From the NCBI RefSeq assembly GCF_900091495.1, contig NZ_LT607413.1, forward strand, positions 2,356,001 to 2,420,000: 64,000 nucleotides of DNA. The letters are read 5' to 3'. Positions 28,682 to 36,664 of the stretch are shown here, piece by piece (within the stretch, counting starts at the first letter, position 1; each line of letters begins with the position of its first letter). A program made the position numbers and the translations under genes. The stretch comes from Micromonospora echinospora. Its GTDB lineage: Bacteria > Actinomycetota > Actinomycetes > Mycobacteriales > Micromonosporaceae. The notes under the pieces are model-generated. The model was given only the letters and a program-made list of their open reading frames with translations. It was not told the origin of the DNA and did not search any database.

Positions 28682-28751
28682 CTACGGATCAGAAGGTTAG
28701 GGGTTCGAGTCCCTTCGGGCGCGCAAGATCACAAGGGGTCTGACCTGCGGA
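28682..28751 (+). repeat. tRNA-Arg(ACG) 3'-end copy, probable att site (right)
   Basis: Carries the anticodon loop CTACGGA (U33, anticodon ACG, G37), the 3' half of the anticodon stem, a T-arm (AGGGG-TTCGAGT-CCCTT) and the 3' acceptor strand CGGGCGC with discriminator G. The sequence upstream (GGGCTCTCCGGGTGG) does not supply the matching 5' acceptor strand or D-arm. It is therefore a 3' fragment, not a working tRNA gene. 29 bp are identical to 25296-25324, with further similarity downstream. Confidence 0.75.
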
Positions 28752-28771
28752 AACGCGGGTCGGGCCCCTTC
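28733..28771 (+). terminator. Strong rho-independent terminator after the tRNA fragment
   Basis: Long stem: AAGGGG-x-CxGACCxGCG, loop GAAA, then CGCxGGTCxGxCCCCTT, followed by CGCTTTTTCG. This is the kind of terminator found directly after tRNA genes in actinomycetes and was probably carried with the 3' end of tRNA-Arg. Confidence 0.8.
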
Positions 28772-29005
28772 GCTTTTTCGTCCCTTGTGGACCTTTGGGT
28801 GCTCGGTGGGTGCTCGTGCGACGAGCATCCCCTGAGTCCAACCCCGTCCGGTCCGACTGCTGCCGAGCAGGGACGTTTGGGCTGCCCTCTGCGGTTTGGC
28901 CCGTCGTCCGTATGGTGGGCCGACGATGTATGGGCCCCAGTGGGCATGCCTGTACGGTTCGTGAGGGTGAGGTGGCGCTGGTGTTGGGCTCAACCAGGAG
29001 GTGCC

Positions 29006-29188
29006 ATGCGTGTTGCCGCCGCCCCGTCGAGGGCGACCGCCATGATCAAGTTGAAGGGCTGCTCTTGGCCGTCCATCTCGCAGGCGGGCCCCACGCGTGT
29101 ATTGATCACCCCGAACCGAAGCGGGATGTCTCGGCGGCCACTTGGATCTAGTGATCAACATCAAATCGGACAAGTCGCAGGGACCTAG
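29006..29188 (+). CDS. Possible 60-residue leader-type ORF
   Basis: ATG 29006 sits 6 bp after a perfect AGGAGG, and the frame stops at 29188, right at the preferred start of the STAND gene. The product (MRVAAAPSRATAMIKLKG...) resembles nothing I know. The good ribosome site and the stop/start junction suggest either translational coupling to the downstream gene or chance. Confidence 0.3.
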   Translation: MRVAAAPSRATAMIKLKGCSWPSISQAGPTRVLITPNRSGMSRRPLGSSDQHQIGQVAGT

Positions 29189-29189
29189 T

Positions 29190-32100
29190 GTGGTGTCACC
29201 AGATGGGCTTCGCGAGGCGAAGCGCGCGCTCGGCTCGAAGCTTGCGGCCTGGCGGAAGACCCGCGGATTGCGCCAGCAGGACATCGCTGAAGGGATCCCA
29301 ACCTCCCGCAGCAGCGTGGCCGGCGTAGAGACGGGTGCGCAAGTAGTAGACGAGGATTTTTGGCTGCGGTGTGATGCTCTGCTGGACGCGAATGGCGAGT
29401 TGATTGCCGCCTACCGCGCATATCGGATGGTCGAGCACGAGTATCAGACTGAGCGCGAGGAGGCGGCGCGTCGGGCAAGGTGGGGCAGCTCTGCGCCAGT
29501 TAGTCGGCATCCCCGAGCGCTTCTGGCGGACCGAACGGCCTCCTTGCCAGGAACCGGAGGCGTTGCACCAGAAGAGACTCTAGCCCGAGATGGACTCGGC
29601 GCGCGCTCAAGTCAGAGAACCGTCGCGATTCTAGCGGCGCTCGAACGCCAACGGTCCGAAAGCCTCTATTACTTGCCGCCTGTCGACATCAAGCAAGTAT
29701 TGTCGGGCTTCTTGTCATCGGCGTCGCGCGCATATCTCATCACTGGCCCACCAGGGTGTGGCAAGACCAGACTTGCCCGTCACCTGGCTGACGAGGCGGC
29801 AGGCTTTGATGTTCAGTTGCTGGCGGGAGACCTGTGGGCCGAGGAGAACGCGGATCTAGCCCGAGAGATCTTACGCTACGCCTCTTCAATTGCTGGGCCC
29901 GATCCTCTCTTGGCGCTTGAGAGGGAAAGCAAGGATCTTACCCGGCCACTTCTTGTGGTGATCGACAACCCTAGAACGAGAATGGCTATAGACCGGGTAT
30001 GTCGACAGCTCGACAGGGTCCTCCGACAAGTTCTATCCGAGCGGCTGAGGTTTGTACTCATCCTCCGTACGCCGCCCGAGATCGAACTTGCTCCTTACCC
30101 GGTACTTGCTGCCTCGGTGGCTTCCGGGCAATCACAGAACGTCGGCAGTTCTCTGCAGCTCGGGCTCTGGGACACGAGCACGGCGCGGCGAGTCTGGGAT
30201 CGAAGCCGCAGTACGGGGCAACCGGCGTTCGACGTCATGCCGACGAGACTTCGTGGTTTCGCTAGGCTGCCGCTGTATATGAGCCTGATGCGAGCGGCGG
30301 GCGAGACTAATTCCGATGGCCAGACAAACTCCTTCCGCCTTGTCGAATTCTGTGTCGAGTCTATCCTGAAGTCGTCAGGCTTAAATCCAGATCAGGCAAT
30401 TTATGGGTTGGCGCGTTCGGTGCGACTGCAGCTACTGCCGACGCTTCCTCGCAACCTCACCAACCTACTGCAGAAAGAGTTCACGCGTGAGGATTCCGAG
30501 AGAGCTGTCGCGCAGACGGCGACACTATCCCTCGCCGCGAGCTCTGCTTTAGATCACGATGTGATACGAGAGTATCTGTTCGCGCGTTGGCTCGCTCGGG
30601 TCGTTGAAAGTTGGGGGAGCTCGCCGCGATCTGTCGCCTTGCTCAATGAACTGGCGTCGGCTACCACTGGATCCGCCGATTTGCGAGGGATCCTAGAATT
30701 TTTGCTGCAGGGATTAGACGCCACGTCTCCGGAATTGTTGGCTGCTATGGCGAAGGTGCCAGCGGCCAGCGTCATCGACACTGTGCCGTTGATGCTTGAG
30801 CTGGTCGGTGACAACGCGGCTTTCGCTACCGGTGATGTGTTACGAGATTGTGCTCGCCGTTGTCTCCAGCCCAGTGGGTTGCTATTAGCCAGAGCTCTAT
30901 TGCGGAGCAGGGCCGCTGCCGCAGCATTAGGTGGCGACTATCTTGGTTGGATTCTTCGCGTACTTCGCCAGTTTGGGCCGCCGATCTGGGTTGACATAGT
31001 CACCTGTGTTGACGGGCGCCTTAGCGTGACGGCGATCCGAGAATTCGTGCAGTCAGCCCGGCTTGACTCGGTGGACGATGCGGTGTTCTTTGCAAGGCAC
31101 TTCTTTGTTTTCTTCGGCGATGATGACATCGGGTCGGATGCATTCAAGGTCCTTCTGGGCCACCCGGATTGGCGAGTCCGCGCCGCGTTGGGCGACGCGC
31201 TTGGTGACGAACGCGTCGCGGCACGGAAAATCCCTGACGCCATCCTCGGCTCTCTAGTCGAGGACCTTGACTATAAAGTGCGGGCGGCCGTTGCCGCTGC
31301 TTTGGGTCAATCTGACATCACGATTGACCGCCACCGGTTGAAAGCTTTGCTATTTGATCGCAACTGGCATGTGCGTGAGAGGTTGCTCCAAGGACTGAGT
31401 AGCCGTCAGGGATCGACCACAGACGTGGCCGATCTTGCCTTTGCTGATGAGGCCGTCTGGAGGGACGGCCCCCAAGCCGTTCGCGTGGCGGTTCAACGCT
31501 TGCTTCTCAAGGCCGGACGGCCCGCGATCCGCGACGAAGAGTCGTTTCGCAATGCGCTGTTCGGGCTCCTGCGCGAGCTTAAATCAGGTGCCTTGACACT
31601 TCCAGCGGACGTTCAATCTCGGCTTATCAACGAGGGCCTCGTTGCAAGGGACTGGCTTGTGGAAGCTGAGGCGAAGGCCCTTGCGGGTCACCGTGCGGCT
31701 ATCGTGGCCGGACCAAACAACAGCAAGGAGATGTTCCGGCGGCTGAGGGACAGGCGCTCACTCCAGATCGCGCTCGACGTCAGAGATCTTCAGCAGGCAG
31801 TTGCGGTGGCTGAAGCCGCCGTCGCGGCTGGCGTGAGGCTTATCGAGATTGGTGACCCTCTTATCAAGAGCGCAGGCGTGAGGGCAATCGGCGAGGTGAA
31901 GAAGCAGGTTCCAGAGGCAACTGTCGTTGCAGAAATGATGTCAGCCGACTGGGGGCGAGACCAGGTAGTTCTGGCGTCGGAAGCCGGGGCTGATGTTGTC
32001 CTCCTGATCGGGCCGGCAAGTGTCGCTAGTGTGTCAGCCGCCGTGGGCGCAAGTAGGCGGCTCGGTGTGCCACTCATGCTCGATGTACCGCAAGGGCGGC

Positions 32101-32399
32101 TTGCTGAAGATTGGGTAAGGGACATGGAGAGAGCCGGAGTGGACGCGTTCGCGATCACCACGAATATCGACCTCGGGGTTGCCGGTAACCACCCACTTGA
32201 TCAAGCGGAGCTTCTGCGGTCTTGGACGCAGCTTCCAGTCGCGGTATCCGGTGGCTTTGAACCGACCGATATGATTGTTAGGGACCGGCGTTCCTGGGAC
32301 ATCCTAGTTGTTGGCCGAGGGGTGACGGATGCCCTAGATCCGGTTACAGCCGCACGTGACCTTGTGGCATCTGTCGGTTTGAGCGGAAGGATGCCCTGA
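29190..32399 (+). CDS. XRE-STAND NTPase with HEAT-like repeats and C-terminal hexulose-6-phosphate-synthase-like barrel
   Basis: 1,069 residues from GTG 29190 (GTG 29193 and TTG 29142 are alternatives); CAGGGA lies upstream. Residues ~5-95: XRE-type HTH module (LREAKRALGSKLAAWRKTRG, VVDEDFWLRCDALL, GELIAAYRAYR). Walker A GPPGCGKTR (~186-194), Walker B LLVVIDN (~255), then helical NTPase-associated parts. About 620-850: HEAT-like helical repeats (LLGHPDWRVRAALGDALGD, LVEDLDYKVRAAVAAALGQ). From ~857: an OMP-decarboxylase/HPS-type barrel with LQIALDVRD, IEIGDPLIKS, AVSGGF and VVGRGVT phosphate-binding loops. The usual DxKxxD catalytic motif reads EMMSAD, so the lysine is absent and catalysis doubtful. 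Overlaps the next gene (TGATG). GC is lower than in the neighbours. Probably an NTP-dependent conflict protein with an unusual sensor or effector domain. Confidence 0.82.
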   Translation: MVSPDGLREAKRALGSKLAAWRKTRGLRQQDIAEGIPTSRSSVAGVETGAQVVDEDFWLRCDALLDANGELIAAYRAYRMVEHEYQTEREEAARRARWGSSAPVSRHPRALLADRTASLPGTGGVAPEETLARDGLGARSSQRTVAILAALERQRSESLYYLPPVDIKQVLSGFLSSASRAYLITGPPGCGKTRLARHLADEAAGFDVQLLAGDLWAEENADLAREILRYASSIAGPDPLLALERESKDLTRPLLVVIDNPRTRMAIDRVCRQLDRVLRQVLSERLRFVLILRTPPEIELAPYPVLAASVASGQSQNVGSSLQLGLWDTSTARRVWDRSRSTGQPAFDVMPTRLRGFARLPLYMSLMRAAGETNSDGQTNSFRLVEFCVESILKSSGLNPDQAIYGLARSVRLQLLPTLPRNLTNLLQKEFTREDSERAVAQTATLSLAASSALDHDVIREYLFARWLARVVESWGSSPRSVALLNELASATTGSADLRGILEFLLQGLDATSPELLAAMAKVPAASVIDTVPLMLELVGDNAAFATGDVLRDCARRCLQPSGLLLARALLRSRAAAAALGGDYLGWILRVLRQFGPPIWVDIVTCVDGRLSVTAIREFVQSARLDSVDDAVFFARHFFVFFGDDDIGSDAFKVLLGHPDWRVRAALGDALGDERVAARKIPDAILGSLVEDLDYKVRAAVAAALGQSDITIDRHRLKALLFDRNWHVRERLLQGLSSRQGSTTDVADLAFADEAVWRDGPQAVRVAVQRLLLKAGRPAIRDEESFRNALFGLLRELKSGALTLPADVQSRLINEGLVARDWLVEAEAKALAGHRAAIVAGPNNSKEMFRRLRDRRSLQIALDVRDLQQAVAVAEAAVAAGVRLIEIGDPLIKSAGVRAIGEVKKQVPEATVVAEMMSADWGRDQVVLASEAGADVVLLIGPASVASVSAAVGASRRLGVPLMLDVPQGRLAEDWVRDMERAGVDAFAITTNIDLGVAGNHPLDQAELLRSWTQLPVAVSGGFEPTDMIVRDRRSWDILVVGRGVTDALDPVTAARDLVASVGLSGRMP

Positions 32400-32878
32400 T
32401 GGATATTGTTCCACTTTCCGTTGATCGAATTCCTGGCTTGGAGAAGCTTCTCGCCATGGGCGATCCATACATCCGGCTAAGAGGTTCCTCGGACTATTGG
32501 TTGTACTCTCAGCTGTTCTCTTCGACCTGCCCGCTGGCGGTCGTCGGAGATCAGGTCATCGGCGCGGTGATTGCCTTCAGGAGCCAGGACGAGCCCGACG
32601 AGGTGTATGTCCAGGATGTCATGACGGACCCCGGGCACCGTCGGCGCGGCGTCACCCGGGCACTTCTTGACACGGCGAAGAGACAGGCAGAGGAGTGGGG
32701 ATGCCGCCGAATCTTTCTGACCTCTGAGCCGGATAATCACGCTGCACATGCGGCGTGGATTGCCCTCGGATTTCGAAACGTTCTCGGCGACCGGATGGAG
32801 CATGGTGTTCGTGTGATCTCAGATTACAAGGGCCCAGGTAAGCACCGTGCTGTGTATGAGCAGGTGCTACGTAACTGA
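32399..32878 (+). CDS. GNAT-family N-acetyltransferase, coupled to the STAND gene
   Basis: 159 residues. Its ATG overlaps the previous stop (TGATG), so the two proteins are almost certainly made together. The GNAT acetyl-CoA loop is seen as VQDVMTDPGHRRRGVTRALLDTA (about 64-86, with the R/Q-x-x-G-x-G/A type loop RRRGVTRA). Then come FLTSEPDNHAAHAAWIALGF (alpha-4 and beta-5) and a short tail. Substrate unknown. The coupling suggests it modifies the STAND protein, its HPS-like domain or its target, as acetyltransferases do in some toxin/antitoxin systems. The family assignment is firm; the role is inferred. Confidence 0.85.
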   Translation: MDIVPLSVDRIPGLEKLLAMGDPYIRLRGSSDYWLYSQLFSSTCPLAVVGDQVIGAVIAFRSQDEPDEVYVQDVMTDPGHRRRGVTRALLDTAKRQAEEWGCRRIFLTSEPDNHAAHAAWIALGFRNVLGDRMEHGVRVISDYKGPGKHRAVYEQVLRN

Positions 32879-32887
32879 ACGCGCTGT

Positions 32888-33051
32888 AGGTGTCGCCGTT
32901 GCGCAGCTGGGCCAGGGCGAGCAGGGCCTGCCGGCCGGGCTCCAAGCGCCACCACCGGGATCGGCGTTGCCTGCGGCGGACGCGGATGAGCTCGGCGAGG
33001 TGGTTCAGGTTCGGCTGGACAACGGGATCCTGGCGGGGTAGGACAGCATGG
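32888..33051 (-). pseudogene. IS5-like transposase, N-terminal fragment
   Basis: Minus-strand start at 33051: MLSYPARIPLSSRTLNHLAE, then RRQRRSRWWRLEPGRQALL and ALAQLRNGDTY. This is the conserved start of the same DDE_4 transposase type whose remnant lies at 8504-9190. Similarity ends near 32888, about 10 bp from the GNAT stop; the rest of the element is missing. Confidence 0.65.
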
Positions 33052-33245
33052 CGAGGCCCCCGGTCGGGGCTTCGGGTCTTAATCGACAGCTGCCCTGCCT
33101 GGAGCCTCCCATCCATCGATCACCGGCTCCCACACCCGCCCCAAGCTGCAAGATCAGCTTGAAAAGGCGCAGCGTGTGAGGCTGCGGGTAATCTCGCACG
33201 GTGTTCGGCTGGCGGCGGTGCGTGACCTGTTGATGAGGGGGCTGT

Positions 33246-33770
33246 GTGTGGCGGGTGCGTCCGGCCGGGGTGGCTGACCGGGGTGCGATCGAGGGTGTGA
33301 TTCGCGATCGGGTGAGGTGGTTGCATCGGCGTGGGCTGCCGGGGTCGGATGCCGTCGCGGGGGCTCTCGCAGGGCAGGCGGGGACGCGGGAGTTTCCGGT
33401 ATGGGTGCTTGTGGATGGTGCCGAGGTCGTGGGGTGCACCAGCCTGTATGACGAGTCGCCCGCGTGGTTGTGGACCGAGGAGGAACGCGCGCGGCCAGGA
33501 TTGTTTGTCGCGTCGACGTGGATCCATCCGCGGTATGCGGGGCAGGGGGTCGGTTGTCAGCTTGCGTGGTGGGCGCTGGACCACGCGGCCCGGGCCGGTC
33601 GGGTTTGCGTGCGACGTGCCACGGTCGAGCCTGCTCTTGTGGCGTACTACCGTGACGTGCAGGGTTGGCGGATTGTCCGAGAGGTACGCCGCAGGGACCG
33701 CGCGGTTACCGCGCTCACCCGGCGGGCGCAGGCCATGCCGGGGCTACTCATTCCACCGTACGCTGCATGA
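33246..33770 (+). CDS. GNAT-family N-acetyltransferase
   Basis: 174 residues from GTG 33246. GNAT features: VRPAGVADRGAIEGVIRDR (first helix), EFPVWVLVDGAEVVGCTSLYD (beta-2/3), VASTWIHPRYAGQGVGCQLAWWAL (beta-4 and the acetyl-CoA loop, with Q-G-V-G) and VAYYRDVQGWRIV (beta-5 end). This is the arrangement of small-molecule acetyltransferases of actinomycetes. It is flanked by transposon fragments on both sides and not coupled to any gene. Unrelated in detail to the GNAT at 32399. Substrate unknown. Confidence 0.8.
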   Translation: MWRVRPAGVADRGAIEGVIRDRVRWLHRRGLPGSDAVAGALAGQAGTREFPVWVLVDGAEVVGCTSLYDESPAWLWTEEERARPGLFVASTWIHPRYAGQGVGCQLAWWALDHAARAGRVCVRRATVEPALVAYYRDVQGWRIVREVRRRDRAVTALTRRAQAMPGLLIPPYAA

Positions 33771-34721
33771 TCAAGAATGTGGCGGGCATTGGTGGGTCGG
33801 TGGGTGATGTGGGCCTGACCCGGTTTGACGGACATCCCAGCTCAGAGGGGCTGTGTGCTCCTCGGGAGGATGTTCATCATGGAAGGCATGGGCAAGAAGC
33901 CACGTCGGCCGCGTAGGGCGTTCACGCCGGAGTTCAAGGCGGAGATCGTCGAGGTGTGCCGTCGACACCTCGTCGAGGGTGCCCCGGCCGCCACCGATGA
34001 TGAGTAGGAAATCGGCGTTGCGCACCACGTTGGGCCGACCGAACAGGCCGACTGCAGCTTGCAGGGCGGGTGGGCGGTAATGGTCGGCGATGTACGTCAT
34101 GATCTCGATCCCGATGCCCACTGGGCCGTGGTCGACCGTGCAGCGGTGGTTCATCAGCAGTCGGCTGACCGCAGCCACCGCGTCGTCGACCAGGGTGTTG
34201 TTCACACCAGTTGATCGGCTTCCGCACAGGGCGATCCTCAGCGGTCCGGTGCGGAAGTTCGGCCGGAACCATCCCGTCGTCGTTGCCGGGGTCGGGTTGC
34301 CCTCGGTAGTGCGCTGACGGGGCGGACCGGACGTGATCTCCGACAGGGGGAGCTCAGCGGCGGACGGTACCGTGGGGAGCGCCGGACCGGGTACGTCGAC
34401 TTCGGTGATCGTGTCGGCGAGCGCAGCCCACCGGGCCTTGCGTTCGGCCGACTCCTGTTCGGTCCGGAACTGTCGTTCGAGCTGCCGGTAGGCGTCGTAG
34501 GCGGCGACGAGCTCGCCCCCGGCACCCAACACCGATTCGCACTGCTGCCAGAAGACCCGGTCGACGATCTGTCTGCCCCACTTCACCATCCCCACGGTGC
34601 TGCGGGTGGTGAGAACCGCTCGAGCGACTTCGCTCTGGATCATTCCGCGTGCCTTGCGCCGCGTGGCGAGCATTCTGCCGAGGGCTTCCCTGGCCTCCTG
34701 GAGTTGCTGGCGATCGATCAT
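33771..34721 (-). pseudogene. XRE-SLOG (LOG-like) protein, 3' end cut by IS3 fragment
   Basis: From ATG 34721. Residues 1-100 are the same XRE-type module as in the STAND protein at 29190 (LQEAREALGRMLATRRKARG, VDRVFWQQCESVL, GELVAAYDAYRQLE). After a Pro/Thr linker comes a Rossmann-like SLOG/LOG domain: LRIALCGSRST (~162-171) and ADFLLIIGGGRGTLDE (~236-251), the nucleotide-binding GGxGT signature of this class. At residue ~254 (33960) the authentic sequence ends in an IS3-family fragment. The frame then runs on to 33771 through antisense transposon sequence. The protein is thus probably damaged. SLOG domains bind or process nucleotide signals in defence systems. Confidence 0.68.
33817..33959 (+). 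mobile_element. IS3-family fragment (left end and start of OrfA)
   Basis: From ATG 33879 the reading RPRRAFTPEFKAEIVEVC is the conserved start of IS3-family OrfA. It breaks off near 33959, where the sequence switches to the antisense SLOG gene. The stretch from about 33817 (TGACCCGGTTTGACGG) is probably the left end of the element. OrfB and the right end are missing. Confidence 0.65.
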
Positions 34722-35120
34722 GAGCCCTTCCGCCTACCTGAGCGTGCGTCGCCCCTGATAGCCCTCCTCCGCACGGTCAGTCCCGTGGCGCCTCTCCTGG
34801 AAGGCGACGGTTGAACTGCGGCGACCGACTTCAGCCGACCGCAGCGATGCGAGTCAGCCAGCGCACCGCCGTTCAGGGGCCTGTTGGTTGAGGCCTTCGA
34901 GGGGCCTGATGGGGCCGTGTCGAAAATCGGTGTCGAGGGTGTTCGACATGCGTTTGGTTGCGTCTACTGGTGCCTGGCATCGCGGATGCCGGACCGGTTC
35001 GGAGCAGCGGAGGTTGATGGCCGGTGCGACGGCGGCCGCTCCGCAACCTCTCCCGAAACCGCCTGCAGGTGGACCTTGGCCGGCAGCGGGGAACCAACCA
35101 AATGGCCAGGATGTGATCAC
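34722..35120. promoter_or_regulatory. Divergent region upstream of the lanthipeptide cluster
   Basis: About 400 bp between the XRE-SLOG gene and the first cluster gene. No supported gene on either strand. It should contain the promoter of the FxLD operon; I could not fix the elements. Confidence 0.4.
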
Positions 35121-36320
35121 ATGACTACCGCAAATGAGAGCGCTGTGCGAGATCCCATGGCGCTGCGGACGGCGATGGTGGCGGAGCTGAGCGCGGACAC
35201 GATCAGGTCGGAGGCGGTGGCTGCCGCGTTCTCGGTCGTGCCACGTCACCTGTTCGCCCCAGGGGAGTCCCTGGATGTGGTGTACGACTCGAACACCCCG
35301 TTGGTGACGAAGACCGGTTCGGACGGTACGGCGCTCAGTTCGGTGTCGGCGGCGCACATCCAGGCGGTGATGCTGGAGCAGGCCGAGATCGAGCCGGGGA
35401 TGCGGGTTCTGGAGATCGGTTCGGGTGGGTACAACGCGGCGCTGATCGCGGAGCTGGTTGGCCCGCAGGGTGCGGTGACGTCGGTGGACATCGACCCGGA
35501 GATCGTCGCTCGGGCCCGCGCCTGCTTGCAGACCGCCGGCTACGACCGGGTGCGGGTCGTGCAGGCCGACGCCGAATACGGTGTACCGGAGCAGGCACCG
35601 TACGACCGGATCATCGTCACGGTCGGAGCGTGGGACATCCCACCGGCTTGGATCGCCCAACTGTCCGAACACGGCCGGATCGTGGTGCCACTGCGGTTCG
35701 CCGGCCTGTCCCGCTGCGTCGCCTTCGACCTGGCCGAAGGGCGCCTCGTCAGTCACAGCTACTGCCTCGGCGGGTTCGTGCCGATGCAGGGCGCGGGCAC
35801 GTACTCCGAGACGCTGGTGCCGATCAACGGCGAGGCGACGCTGCGTATGGACGGGCCGGACCCGGGCTTCGACGTGCCGGCCCTACGTAAGGCGGTCCAC
35901 GCACCGAGGATCGAGCGGTGGTCCGGGGCGGCGTTCGACATGCCCGACGAGCTGGAGTTGTTCGTGGTGACCAGCGCGTCCCACGTGCCCTTCCTGTACG
36001 CGAGCCAGCAGTTGGTGGACCAGGGCGTGTTCAGCCCGGCGGTGATCTACGGCACGGCTGCCGTGGTCGAGGGCGGCAGTTTCGCCTACCGGACGAAACG
36101 CGAGAACGAGGGCCTCGGCGGATGGGAGAGCGGTGTCTACGCCTACGGCCCGCAGGCCGAGGCGGTCGCTGACAGGTATGTCGGGCTGTTGCGCCGCTGG
36201 GCGGCCGACTTCCGCCGTCGCGGGGCCGCGCGGATCGAGTACCTGCCCACCAGCGCAGGCGTGCCGGACGGCTGGTACGTGCCGAAGCGCCACGGCGCCG
36301 TCGCGGTGTCCTGGCGCTGA
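35121..36320 (+). CDS. FxLD-system lanthipeptide methyltransferase (PCMT-like)
   Basis: 399 residues from ATG 35121. The frame opens at 34884, but the family starts here. N-terminal PCMT-type methyltransferase: VVPRHLFAPGE (~40), then LEIGSGGYNAALIAEL (SAM motif I, ~95) and VTSVDIDPEIV (motif II). It continues with a ~170-residue extension (GGFVPMQGAG, YGPQAEAVADRYVGLL, WYVPKRHGAVAVSW) typical of the methyltransferases found in FxLD lanthipeptide clusters. These are related to protein-L-isoaspartate methyltransferase and are thought to act on the modified peptide. It lies 61 bp before the precursor gene. A second copy is at 43074. Confidence 0.88.
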   Translation: MTTANESAVRDPMALRTAMVAELSADTIRSEAVAAAFSVVPRHLFAPGESLDVVYDSNTPLVTKTGSDGTALSSVSAAHIQAVMLEQAEIEPGMRVLEIGSGGYNAALIAELVGPQGAVTSVDIDPEIVARARACLQTAGYDRVRVVQADAEYGVPEQAPYDRIIVTVGAWDIPPAWIAQLSEHGRIVVPLRFAGLSRCVAFDLAEGRLVSHSYCLGGFVPMQGAGTYSETLVPINGEATLRMDGPDPGFDVPALRKAVHAPRIERWSGAAFDMPDELELFVVTSASHVPFLYASQQLVDQGVFSPAVIYGTAAVVEGGSFAYRTKRENEGLGGWESGVYAYGPQAEAVADRYVGLLRRWAADFRRRGAARIEYLPTSAGVPDGWYVPKRHGAVAVSWR

Positions 36321-36381
36321 CAGCTACCGGCGTCCCAGCCGGGGCACCGGGTGGATCACAACCCTTTCGAAGGAGGCTGTC

Positions 36382-36588
36382 GTGTCGATCATGACCGAGG
36401 AGCGGACCGTCCCGCTGGCGTCGCCGGTGGCGGTGGACGGGAAGAAGGACGAGTTCGGGCCGGATGACTGGGAGCTGGACATCACGTTTATCGAGTCCGG
36501 CGAGAGTGTTGACAAGCTGATCTACATGACGAACGACGGGTGCGGCAAGACCTGCCAGTCCGCCTGCAGCACCACCTGCCCGGCGTAG
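36382..36588 (+). CDS. FxLD-family lanthipeptide precursor (WxLD variant)
   Basis: 68 residues from GTG 36382, 5 bp after AAGGAGG (36370-36376); ATG 36391 is less well spaced. The leader contains DDWELDITFIESG, where the family normally has F-x-L-D; here the aromatic is Trp. The core (TNDGCGKTCQSACSTTCPA) holds four Cys and six Ser/Thr suited to dehydration and lanthionine ring closure. It is followed directly by the LanB and LanC genes. The mature product, cleavage point and activity are unknown. The high expression site and position make the assignment strong. Confidence 0.88.
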   Translation: MSIMTEERTVPLASPVAVDGKKDEFGPDDWELDITFIESGESVDKLIYMTNDGCGKTCQSACSTTCPA

Positions 36589-36664
36589 GCCGGAGACCTG
36601 GGGCGTCTGGCCAGGTGGGTTTCGTCCGCGTGGCCAGACGCCTCCCGTTCCCAGGGGAGGATAT

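Noticed and set aside
28682..28751. Complete tRNA-Arg gene
   Set aside because: The 5' acceptor strand and D-arm are missing, so it is a 3' fragment only.
28697..29284. 195-codon minus-strand frame downstream of the tRNA fragment
   Set aside because: It reads through the terminator and the start of the STAND gene and has no protein-like features.
34854..35756. 300-codon minus-strand frame
   Set aside because: Antisense to the first FxLD methyltransferase; shadow composition.
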